Shown piece by piece: positions 7,569-13,433 of a DNA stretch of 13,433 nt; the stretch's first letter is position 1, and each line of letters begins with the position of its first letter. The notes beneath the pieces were generated by a model. That model did no database searches. It was not told where the DNA came from and saw nothing but the letters and a program-made list of their open reading frames with translations. The position numbers and the translations under genes were made by a program. This DNA comes from RYN-433 sp036558265 (GTDB lineage: Bacteria > Planctomycetota > Phycisphaerae > Tepidisphaerales > Tepidisphaeraceae). Where the stretch lies: contig DATBFY010000468.1 in NCBI GenBank assembly GCA_036558265.1, positions 1-13,433 of the forward strand, given 5' to 3'.

Positions 7569-7633
7569 GAGATGACCGGGCGGGACGGGGCGAACGATCC
7601 CGACCGCGAAAGCGGGCCTCGGCCGGTCATTTC
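7569..7633. other. Potential three-way-junction fold over the TadG-like gene's 3' end
   Basis: Outer arms 7569-7579 and 7623-7633 pair over 11 bp with one G-T wobble (core ATGACCGG/CCGGTCAT). Inside are a 5-bp stem CGGGA/TCCCG and a 4-bp stem CCGC-GAAA-GCGG, whose loop is a GNRA tetraloop when read on the plus strand. The structure spans the TGA stop of the TadG-like gene. There is no T-run, so it is not a classic intrinsic terminator; it could stabilise the mRNA 3' end or belong to a plus-strand RNA. Confidence 0.35.
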
Positions 7634-8763
7634 ACGGTGGCGACCGAGCCGGGGGAGGCGTTGCCGCCGAGCGATTCGTCCTGGTGGATGGCCCCGTTGC
7701 CCGAAAGGGAGATCGTCCGCGCGATGATCCGGCCGTAGAAGTCGCCGGTGCCCCCGACGCTGACCGAGCTTGCGGGGGCATAGAGATCGGCGTAGACGCT
7801 GGAATTACGGCCGATGTTCACCGCCGCCGAAGTGAGGGCGATGATGCGCAGGTTCGCCGCGAGGTTACCGGCGACGGTCACGTCCCCGCTGAGGTTAAAG
7901 CTCCCGTCCACGTACAGCGTCACCGGGCCGGCAATGATCAGATTTCCCCCTATCGTCACGCTGTTAAACCGGTACGTGCCCGATCCGAGCGTCAGCGTGC
8001 CCTTGCCGCCGTCGTCGTAGTCCCCCTTCGACACGTACGACCCCGGCAACGCCGGCGGTGGATAGGAGAGCGGCGTCGAGATCTTCGAGGCGGTCCCGGG
8101 CGGGACGACGCCGTTGCTTCCGCCGTGCGTGTAACTGGTGCCGTAGACCAGGCTGCCGCGGATGTTGCCGCTGCCGCTCACGGTGACGCTGCCGTTGGTC
8201 GCCAGGGTCGCGTTCGAGCCGCGCGTCGCCGCGCTGTAGGGCCCGCCTGACGACTTGTAGCTGTCCACGTCCGCGCTGCCCTGCATGTCGATCGAGTCCA
8301 GGCCGACGATGCCGTATGGGGGTTGCGGTGGGACGTATTTGGCCACCGCCGACGCGTGAACCGTCGTCGAGGTCACGCCCAGCACCCGCGCGAACATCAA
8401 CGGAACGTCGTAACTGGCGTCCACCTGAACGGCGTTGATGGTCCCCGTGCCTCCCCAGTCGATCGCCGTGCTCGTCAGCGTGGTCCCGGGGCGGCGCGGG
8501 TCGAAGGGTTGACCGTCCACGCTGTTCGCCCGGGCGATGGACCCCGCGTCGAATCGGATCCGATTCAGATCATCGGCCGTATCCGGCGCCGCGGCGCGGG
8601 CGGCAGCGTCCAGCATCCGGCGCAATTCCGTCTTCACCAGTTGAACCCGCGCGTAGTCCACGCCCAGCGAAGCCAGCGCGAACATCGCGACCATTGCCAC
8701 AACGATATAGAGCACGGCCACCCCCCGTCGGGCACGAGACAGGAATGTCGCATGCGTGCTCAA
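7627..8763 (-). CDS. TadG-like pilus/secretion protein with DUF7305-like C-terminal domain
   Basis: The 378-aa product starts with basic residues (SRARRG), then a hydrophobic segment (about 15-35), then ASLGVDYARVQLVKTELRRMLDAAARAA. This is the TadE/TadG-type N-terminus of membrane-tethered, pseudopilin-like proteins, where the 'D.AR' and 'LQ.A.DAAALA' patterns are usual. After a beta-rich middle part comes a long Gly/Ser/Thr/Val repeat-like region (about 150-365). It contains TLYVDGSFNLSGDVTVAGN, VYADLYAPASSVSVGGTGDFYGRIIA and SLSGNGAIHQDESL. This 'VYAPxxxVxxxGxGDFYGxIxxxxxxxSGNGxxHxDE' pattern is that of DUF7305 proteins, often found with PilX-like N-termini. It is probably an envelope-exposed beta-solenoid-like domain. 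The start is TTG at 8763; no ATG or GTG fits before the hydrophobic helix, and GGAG lies ten bases upstream. It lies 139 bp downstream of the ABC genes on the same strand, so co-transcription is possible but unproven. Confidence 0.78.
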   Translation of the reverse strand: MSTHATFLSRARRGVAVLYIVVAMVAMFALASLGVDYARVQLVKTELRRMLDAAARAAAPDTADDLNRIRFDAGSIARANSVDGQPFDPRRPGTTLTSTAIDWGGTGTINAVQVDASYDVPLMFARVLGVTSTTVHASAVAKYVPPQPPYGIVGLDSIDMQGSADVDSYKSSGGPYSAATRGSNATLATNGSVTVSGSGNIRGSLVYGTSYTHGGSNGVVPPGTASKISTPLSYPPPALPGSYVSKGDYDDGGKGTLTLGSGTYRFNSVTIGGNLIIAGPVTLYVDGSFNLSGDVTVAGNLAANLRIIALTSAAVNIGRNSSVYADLYAPASSVSVGGTGDFYGRIIARTISLSGNGAIHQDESLGGNASPGSVATVK

Positions 8764-8902
8764 AACTGAAGTACTCCAGCGCGGACGGGTCTCCTTCTGC
8801 GCATCGGCAGAACGTCATACTGGGGTTAGGGCACGCGGCGTGGGTTCCGATAATCTCGATTGTCCTGGTGAGGAGAACGCCGCCCCGTCGCGATCCCTTA
8901 GC

Positions 8903-10783
8903 CTAGGTGTGGCTGACGAACTGCTCGTAGAGGTGGGCGTACTTCCCCCCGGCGTCGACCAACTCGCCGTGCGTCCCCCGTTCGACGATCCGGCCCTGGT
9001 CGATCACCAGGATCATGTCCGCCCGGAGGATGGTCGAGAGGCGGTGGGCGACGATGAAGGTCGTCCGCCCCTCCAGCAGTTTCTCAAGCGACCGTTGGAT
9101 CAGCATCTCCGTCCCGGTGTCCACGGCGCTGGTCGCCTCGTCGAGCATGAAGATCCGCGGGTCGGCCAGGAATGCGCGGGTGAAGCAGATCAGTTGCCGC
9201 TGCCCCAGCGACATGCTCGCGCCGCGCTCGCCCACCTCGGTCGCAAAACCGTCCTGAAGGCTCATGATCGCGTCGTATGAGCCGATCGCCCGCGCCGCCG
9301 CGATCACGTCCTCGTCGCCGGCGCCCAGCCGCCCGTAACGGATGTTCTCCATCACCGTCCCGGAGAAGAGATAGTTCACCTGCAGCACCAGGCCGGTCTG
9401 GCGGTTGAGGGTCTCGCCCTGGACGAAACGGATGTCGTGATCGTCCACCAGGATCCGCCCGGCTTGCGGTTGATAGAACCGCGCGATCAGCGAGATGATC
9501 GACGACTTGCCGCTCCCCGTCGCCCCCACCAGCGCGACCATCTGCCCCGGCGCCGCCTGGAAGTCGATGTCGTGGAGCACGGGTCGCTCCGGGTTGTACC
9601 CGAACGTCACGTGCTCGAAACGGACGTGCCCGGCGATCCGCGGCAGGGGGGTGGCGCTGGGCTCGTCCTGCACCTCGGGCGGCATGTCCAACAGGGCGAA
9701 GACGCGCTCGGCGCCCGCCATCGCCATCATCAACTGGGTCGAAAAATTCCCGAAGTTGATGATCGGGTTCATGAACCAGTCCCAGTACAGGTACGCCGCC
9801 ACGACCGAGCCGATGCCGACGGCTTCGCTGGCGCCGATCTCGCCGCGCACCAGCAGGTAGGCGCCGTAGACGATGATGATCACCCGTCCGAGGAACCGGA
9901 TCAGCTCCAGCGTCGGCTGGTAGAGGCCCGTGATCCGGGCCGTGTTCATGTTGTTCTCGGTGTTGGTGACCTGGAGCGCGTTGAAGCGCGAGAGGTTGGG
10001 TGTCTGGCGGTTGAAGGCGACGACGACGCGCATGCCGGTGATGTTCTCGGCGAGGTTGGTCGAAACCCTCGTGTACCCCTCGCGCGCCACCTGGAACATG
10101 AAGGTGGACTTCTTGCGGTAGATGTGGTGAGACAGGTAGAGCACGGGCCCGAGCCATGCGACCGCCAGGAAGAGTCGCCAGTCGGTCCAGACCAGCATCG
10201 CGGCGGCGAAGAGCATCATCAGGAGGTTGGCGACCACCTGCCAGATGCCCCAGACGTTGACCTCGCGCAGGGCGGCGATGTCGCTGGTGCAGCGGCTGAT
10301 GATCCGACCGAGCTTGGTCTTGTCGTAGTAGCTCATCGAAAGGCGCTGGAGGTGCTCGAACAAGCGCCTGCGGAGCGAGAACTGCACCTTTTCGCCCGCG
10401 TAGGTCATGATCAGGATGACGTAGCGCTCCAGGACCCGCGCCACCGCCGCCACACCCGCCCAGATGAGCACGATCGATACCACCCGCCAGCACGCCTGCC
10501 GCGGCGACATTCCGGGCAGCTTCCCCCCCGCGAACGCGCTCACGTGATCGATCACCTGCTGCATGAACCTTGGCGACTGCATGTCGAGGAGGAGCATGAG
10601 CATCCCCAGCGCCGCCCCCAGGCCGTACAGGCCCTTGTAGGGCAGCAGGTTTTTAAGTACCCGCTTGACCAAGGGCCACTCGATCGGCTTGTAGCGCTGC
10701 TCGTCGTCTTCAACCTGAACTTCGCGCGCCGCGACCGACTTGGGTGCTTCTTGCCGAATCCGAAATGGCCAGATGCGTGCCAT
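8903..10783 (-). CDS. ABC exporter half-transporter, second subunit (consensus Walker B, degenerate signature)
   Basis: The 626-aa product has an N-terminal six-helix exporter domain (about 40-365; helices such as GLGAALGMLMLLLDM and RVIIIVYGAYLL) and a C-terminal nucleotide-binding domain. The latter has Walker A GATGSGKS (420-427), Q-loop Gln468, signature MSLGQ (524-528, in place of LSGGQ), Walker B IFMLDE (544-549, catalytic Glu549 present) and switch His580. The start is ATG at 10783: a TTGAGG ribosome-binding site ends five bases upstream and the product begins MARIWPFRIRQ. An in-frame ATG at 10846 would add 21 residues translated from a REP-like palindrome and is rejected. The gene lies 71 bp after its partner. 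The two probably form a heterodimer in the inner membrane that exports a lipid, drug or peptide. MsbA/LmrCD-like families are the closest type; the cargo cannot be told from sequence. Confidence 0.93.
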   Translation of the reverse strand: MARIWPFRIRQEAPKSVAAREVQVEDDEQRYKPIEWPLVKRVLKNLLPYKGLYGLGAALGMLMLLLDMQSPRFMQQVIDHVSAFAGGKLPGMSPRQACWRVVSIVLIWAGVAAVARVLERYVILIMTYAGEKVQFSLRRRLFEHLQRLSMSYYDKTKLGRIISRCTSDIAALREVNVWGIWQVVANLLMMLFAAAMLVWTDWRLFLAVAWLGPVLYLSHHIYRKKSTFMFQVAREGYTRVSTNLAENITGMRVVVAFNRQTPNLSRFNALQVTNTENNMNTARITGLYQPTLELIRFLGRVIIIVYGAYLLVRGEIGASEAVGIGSVVAAYLYWDWFMNPIINFGNFSTQLMMAMAGAERVFALLDMPPEVQDEPSATPLPRIAGHVRFEHVTFGYNPERPVLHDIDFQAAPGQMVALVGATGSGKSSIISLIARFYQPQAGRILVDDHDIRFVQGETLNRQTGLVLQVNYLFSGTVMENIRYGRLGAGDEDVIAAARAIGSYDAIMSLQDGFATEVGERGASMSLGQRQLICFTRAFLADPRIFMLDEATSAVDTGTEMLIQRSLEKLLEGRTTFIVAHRLSTILRADMILVIDQGRIVERGTHGELVDAGGKYAHLYEQFVSHT

Positions 10784-10795
10784 GCTTGCCTCAAC
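10784..10795 (-). promoter_or_regulatory. Ribosome-binding site deciding the start of the second ABC subunit
   Basis: On the minus strand, GTTGAGG (10795-10789) is followed by CAAGC and ATG (10783-10781). The spacing of GAGG is ideal and the site lies between the REP-like element and the gene. It supports the short start at 10783 over the in-frame ATG at 10846. Confidence 0.7.
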
Positions 10796-10851
10796 GTGGC
10801 ACGGGCGGCTCGCCCGTGATACCGCGATCATGGGCGAGCCGCCCATGCCAC
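10796..10851. repeat. REPIN-like double palindrome between the two ABC genes
   Basis: Two palindromes face each other. CACGGGCG-GCT-CGCCCGTG (10800-10818) and CATGGGCG-AGC-CGCCCATG (10829-10847) are perfect 8-bp stems with 3-nt loops. Outer GTGGC (10796-10800) and GCCAC (10847-10851) make the whole 56 bp one larger imperfect inverted repeat. This is the form of a REPIN, two REP sequences in opposite orientation. It begins four bases after the stop of the upstream ABC gene. Similar GGGCGGCTCGCCC elements are widespread in Planctomycetota and Verrucomicrobiota intergenic DNA (from memory, not searched). It could stabilise or partly attenuate the operon mRNA. Confidence 0.8.
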
Positions 10852-10854
10852 TTC

Positions 10855-12894
10855 CTAAACCTCTCCCGGGCCTTCGTGCGTCGCCACCGCGGCGCCGGCC
10901 ACGTGCCGCTCGTCGCGCATGCGCTTGATGTGCGACGGGCTTTCCTCGACCTCGCCGTCGTAGCCCTGCAACTGCGCCGCCGCGATCTCGCGATAGTGGC
11001 CATCCTCGCGCATCAGCTCCTCATGAGTGCCCATCTGCGTCACCCGGCCGTCTTCCAGCACGACCACCACGTCCGCCGTCTTCACGCTGCTGATCCGATG
11101 GGCGATCAGGAACGTGGTGCGGTCGCGGAGGATGTGCCGCATGCCGCGGCGGATCAGCTCCTCGGTCTCGGGGTCGATCGCCGCCGTCGCGTCGTCGAGC
11201 ACGAGGATGCGCGGGTCCGACAGGATCGCCCGCGCGATCGCCAGGCGCTGCTTCTGCCCGCCCGACAGGCTCGCCCCGCGCTCGGCCAGCACCGTCTCGT
11301 AACCGTTGGGCAGGGCTTCGACGAACTCGTGCGCCTGCGCCAGTCTCGCCGCCGCCTCGACCGCGCCGCCCTTCACGTGCGGCTTGCCGTAGGCGACGTT
11401 GGCTTCCACGCTGTCGGAGAACAGGTGCGTCTCCTGGAATACGAATGCCACCTGCTGCCGAAGCGTGTCGAGCGAGAGGTCGCGGATGTCCACGCCGTCG
11501 ATCAGGATTCGCCCGCGCTGCGGGTCGTAGAACCGCGCGATGAGGCTGACCAGCGTCGTCTTCCCCGCCCCCGTCGGTCCGACGATCGCCACCACCTTCC
11601 CGCCCGGCACGGCGAAGGTGATCTCCTCCAGCACGGGCTTGGCCACGTCGTAGCCGAAGGTCACGCCCTCGAATCGCACGGTCCCCGTGCCCGGCGGCAG
11701 GGGAGTGGCGCCGTCCTTCACCGGCACGCTCGCCGAGGCCGCCAGCACCTCGTAGAGTCGCTTCGACGACACGACCGCGTTCTGGTACTGCTCGCTGATC
11801 ACCGCCACCTGCTGCAACCGCTGGAGGATCGCTCCCATCGCCGTGCCCAGCACCAGGAAGTCGCCCACCTCCATCGTCCGCCCCAGCAGCGAATACCCCG
11901 TGATGATGAAGATCCCCGCCAGCAGGTAAAGCGACAGGTGCGACACCGTCGCGATCGAGCGAATGACGGGCGTGAAGTTGGCGTAGAGGCGGATTCTAGA
12001 GCGGACCTTCTCGAAGTACGTGTCGCACGCGGTGTAGTACTTCTCGACCTCCTGTCGCTGCTTGGCGAAGGCCTTGACGACGTGCACTCCGGCGATGTTC
12101 TCGGTCAGGATCGAGACGTTGCGGTCCTCGGCCTCCATGACCGCCTTGCTCGCCGGCTGAACTTTTTTGCCGAAGCGTAAGATGTACCACGTCCAGATCG
12201 GGAGGGGCATCGCGGCCACCAGCGCCAGCCAGGGGTTGAGCGTGAAGATCAGGATGATGTACCCGCCCGTGATCAGGGCGATCTCCAGCGTCACCAGCAG
12301 TGCAGTCTGAATGAACGCCCGGACGTTCTGAAGGTCGGTCAGGGCGCGGTTGATCAGTTGCCCGGTCGAGACGCGGTCGTGGAACGCGAAACCGACCCGC
12401 TGGATCTTGTCGTAGACCGCCTCGCGGATGTAGTAGACCATCGTCATGCTGAGGCGCGTGTTGGCGGTCTCCCGGAAATAACGGAGCACTGCGTTAATCA
12501 GCACCAATCCGGAGAGCCCCAGAACGACCCGCCGCAGCGCCCCTGCGTTCGGATCCGCCCCGGAAATCCACCGCCAGAATCCCAGGTTCGCCGCCGTCTT
12601 GAAGTGAATCAGCTTGATCTGATTGACCGCCTGCCCCATCTGCCGGGTCGTCAGGATGTCGATCCCGATGAACAGGATCAGAACCGCGCAGGCGACCGCG
12701 GCCATCCCGCGTACCGGTCGCAGGAATGAAAACATCCAGACGAGTAGCTGAAAGGTGGTCTTCTCGACGACGGGGACTGCCTCGCCATTGTGGCGCGCAG
12801 GTGGACGTTCGCCCTCCGCTTGCTCTTTTTCGGGAGCCGGAGGGCGCTTCAGATTGGGGGACGACGTTGGCGGCGCGGAAGGGGTGGTGGACAC
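10855..12894 (-). CDS. ABC exporter half-transporter, first subunit (Asp in place of Walker B Glu)
   Basis: The 679-aa product has a hydrophilic, Pro/Glu-rich N-terminus (about 1-45), an exporter-type transmembrane domain (about 50-370; for example AAVACAVLILFIGIDIL, LEIALITGGYIILIFTL, LYLLAGIFIITGY) and an ATPase domain. The latter has Walker A GPTGAGKT (439-446), Q-loop Gln487, signature LSGGQ (543-547), Walker B ILVLDD (563-568) and switch His599. The second Asp, at 568, stands where the catalytic Glu normally is. A charged tail of about 50 residues follows. The start is uncertain: GTG at 12894 has GAAG seven bases upstream and is preferred; TTG at 12900 is two codons earlier but has the same GAAG only one base away. 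It is the first gene of the pair, with the partner 71 bp downstream, and together they should make one heterodimeric exporter. The cargo is unknown. Confidence 0.92.
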   Translation of the reverse strand: MSTTPSAPPTSSPNLKRPPAPEKEQAEGERPPARHNGEAVPVVEKTTFQLLVWMFSFLRPVRGMAAVACAVLILFIGIDILTTRQMGQAVNQIKLIHFKTAANLGFWRWISGADPNAGALRRVVLGLSGLVLINAVLRYFRETANTRLSMTMVYYIREAVYDKIQRVGFAFHDRVSTGQLINRALTDLQNVRAFIQTALLVTLEIALITGGYIILIFTLNPWLALVAAMPLPIWTWYILRFGKKVQPASKAVMEAEDRNVSILTENIAGVHVVKAFAKQRQEVEKYYTACDTYFEKVRSRIRLYANFTPVIRSIATVSHLSLYLLAGIFIITGYSLLGRTMEVGDFLVLGTAMGAILQRLQQVAVISEQYQNAVVSSKRLYEVLAASASVPVKDGATPLPPGTGTVRFEGVTFGYDVAKPVLEEITFAVPGGKVVAIVGPTGAGKTTLVSLIARFYDPQRGRILIDGVDIRDLSLDTLRQQVAFVFQETHLFSDSVEANVAYGKPHVKGGAVEAAARLAQAHEFVEALPNGYETVLAERGASLSGGQKQRLAIARAILSDPRILVLDDATAAIDPETEELIRRGMRHILRDRTTFLIAHRISSVKTADVVVVLEDGRVTQMGTHEELMREDGHYREIAAAQLQGYDGEVEESPSHIKRMRDERHVAGAAVATHEGPGEV

Positions 12895-12942
12895 GTTCAA
12901 TCTTCGCAGTCGAAGCCGTTACGCTATCGACAACCTTTATCG

Positions 12943-12948
12943 CGTCAA
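12943..12948 (-). promoter_or_regulatory. Possible -35 element for the ABC exporter operon
   Basis: TTGACG on the minus strand (12948-12943) matches the -35 consensus at five of six positions and lies about 49 nt before the GTG start. The best -10 at a suitable distance, TAGCGT, is poor (three of six), so the promoter as a whole is weakly supported. Confidence 0.2.
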
Positions 12949-13120
12949 CCCACGAAAAGCACGGCCGGTCGTGAGCCAGGTTCAGCCGTGCAGGGGAAGA
13001 CGCTCGGCGGTCCGATAAATCTGACGCGCGCCCGGGTTCCGATGGTTGTGCGGCGGCTCACATCGTCGCGGGAAATCAGTTTGCCTTTTGGGGCGGATGG
13101 GGCAAATGTGTGGCAGTCGA

Positions 13121-13129
13121 TGTTATAAA
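13121..13129 (+). promoter_or_regulatory. Extended -10 promoter element for the 13180 gene
   Basis: TGTTATAAA holds the TGn extension and a TATAAA hexamer (five of six to TATAAT). Transcription would start near 13136, about 44 nt before the ATG. No good -35 is seen, which extended -10 promoters tolerate. TCGAT (13117-13121) and ATCGA (13129-13133) form an inverted repeat centred on the hexamer and could be an operator half-site pair. Confidence 0.42.
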
Positions 13130-13179
13130 TCGATGCGCCAGACGGGGTTTAACCGACCCCACTGCTGAGGGAACTACAG

Positions 13180-13433
13180 ATGCGACGATCGATTCGCGCC
13201 GGGCTTGGAATTCTGGTGTTGGGTGGGACGTTTACCGCGGTGTACGTGACCGCCGCGCCCGGTCCCGCGGCCGCCCCCGCGGCTGCTTCCGGTCAGAAGC
13301 CGGCGGCGACCGAACCGCCCGCGCGCAGAGAACTGGTCATGCCGCCCGGCTACGAGAAGGTGACCGTCGCCGGTCACACGGCACTGTGTGAGCCCAACGA
13401 CGCGGCATGGGTCAAGCAGGCGCTGGGGGACGT
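13180..13433 (+). CDS. Secreted protein of unknown function, 5' portion (runs off the window)
   Basis: The frame opens at ATG 13180, with GAGGG (13167-13171) eight bases upstream, a good ribosome-binding site. It stays open for 84 codons to the window end. The N-terminus MRRSIRAGLGILVLGGTFTA is basic then hydrophobic, which suggests a Sec signal peptide or membrane anchor. A Pro/Ala-rich linker follows (about 27-50), then the start of a folded part, PPGYEKVTVAGHTALCEPND. No domain is recognised. An extended -10 promoter lies upstream, and the gene is divergent from the ABC operon across a spacer of about 285 bp. It could be a secreted peptidase, a surface protein or a periplasmic binding protein; the visible part does not decide. 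Confidence 0.72.
   Translation, partial: MRRSIRAGLGILVLGGTFTAVYVTAAPGPAAAPAAASGQKPAATEPPARRELVMPPGYEKVTVAGHTALCEPNDAAWVKQALGD

Noticed and set aside
7051..7575. 174-aa plus-strand frame in the gene-free interval
   Set aside because: It is rich in Arg, Gly, Ser and Trp, with no ribosome-binding site or recognisable motif.
7347..7727. 126-aa plus-strand frame starting MDELQALRNGFGEHLD
   Set aside because: The first residues look protein-like, but it needs a TTG start without a ribosome-binding site, turns Arg-rich and overlaps the TadG-like gene antisense.
10784..10846. Longer start of the second ABC subunit at ATG 10846
   Set aside because: The extra 21 residues are translation of the REPIN-like palindrome, and a well-spaced TTGAGG ribosome-binding site supports ATG 10783.
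13080..13106. TTTGCC/GGCAAA inverted repeat and a single TTTTGCC-like unit
   Set aside because: Six-base arms with a 15-nt spacer and only one heptamer-like unit are too little to call an element.
13111..13127. Possible sigma54 promoter (TGGCAG...)
   Set aside because: TGGCA is present but the required GC at the -12 position is missing; the extended -10 explains the site better.

Overview
This is a high-GC bacterial window that looks like a planctomycete chromosome, probably Phycisphaerae or Tepidisphaerales. That placement is an inference. It rests on a giant protein joining a zinc ribbon, a membrane anchor, an alpha/alpha toroid and two DUF4159-like domains; on TadG/pseudopilin-type secreted structures; on variable Shine-Dalgarno use; and on REP-like 'GGGCGGCTCGCCC' palindromes of the kind common in Planctomycetota/Verrucomicrobiota intergenic DNA. 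No rRNA, tRNA, CRISPR array or transposase gene was found.

Layout. (1) Bases 2-889 hold the 3' end of a GspK-like helix-hairpin-helix protein, closed by a near-perfect intrinsic terminator (957-992). (2) Bases 993-1337 are a repeat-rich spacer: a 20-nt inverted repeat pair, a short hairpin and a TTTTGCC heptamer array. (3) A secreted putative TIM-barrel glycosidase follows (1338-2576, +). (4) It converges, 3 bp apart, on a two-gene minus-strand operon: the DUF4159/toroid membrane protein (6756-3466), then a two-domain GNAT acetyltransferase (3443-2580). A good sigma70-like promoter candidate lies at 6826-6854. (5) Bases 6855-7626 are gene-free, with a possible three-way-junction fold at the far end. 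(6) A TadG-like protein with a DUF7305-like beta-rich C-terminus (8763-7627, -) lies downstream of (7) a pair of ABC exporter half-transporters (12894-10855 and 10783-8903, -). The ABC genes are separated only by a 56-bp REPIN-like double palindrome. (8) A divergent intergenic region leads into a truncated secreted protein of unknown function (13180 to the window end, +).

How the genes work together. The two ABC genes very probably encode one heterodimeric exporter. The first has Asp in place of the Walker B catalytic Glu, the second has a degenerate signature motif, and both defects fall in the same composite ATP site. The DUF4159/toroid protein and the GNAT enzyme are probably co-transcribed (22-bp gap), but no joint pathway can be read from the sequence. 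The GspK-like and TadG-like genes suggest pilus or secretion machinery, without the core ATPases in view.

No clearly new multi-gene system is demonstrated. The least explained items are the 1096-aa toroid/double-DUF4159 protein and the repeat-bearing intergenic regions.
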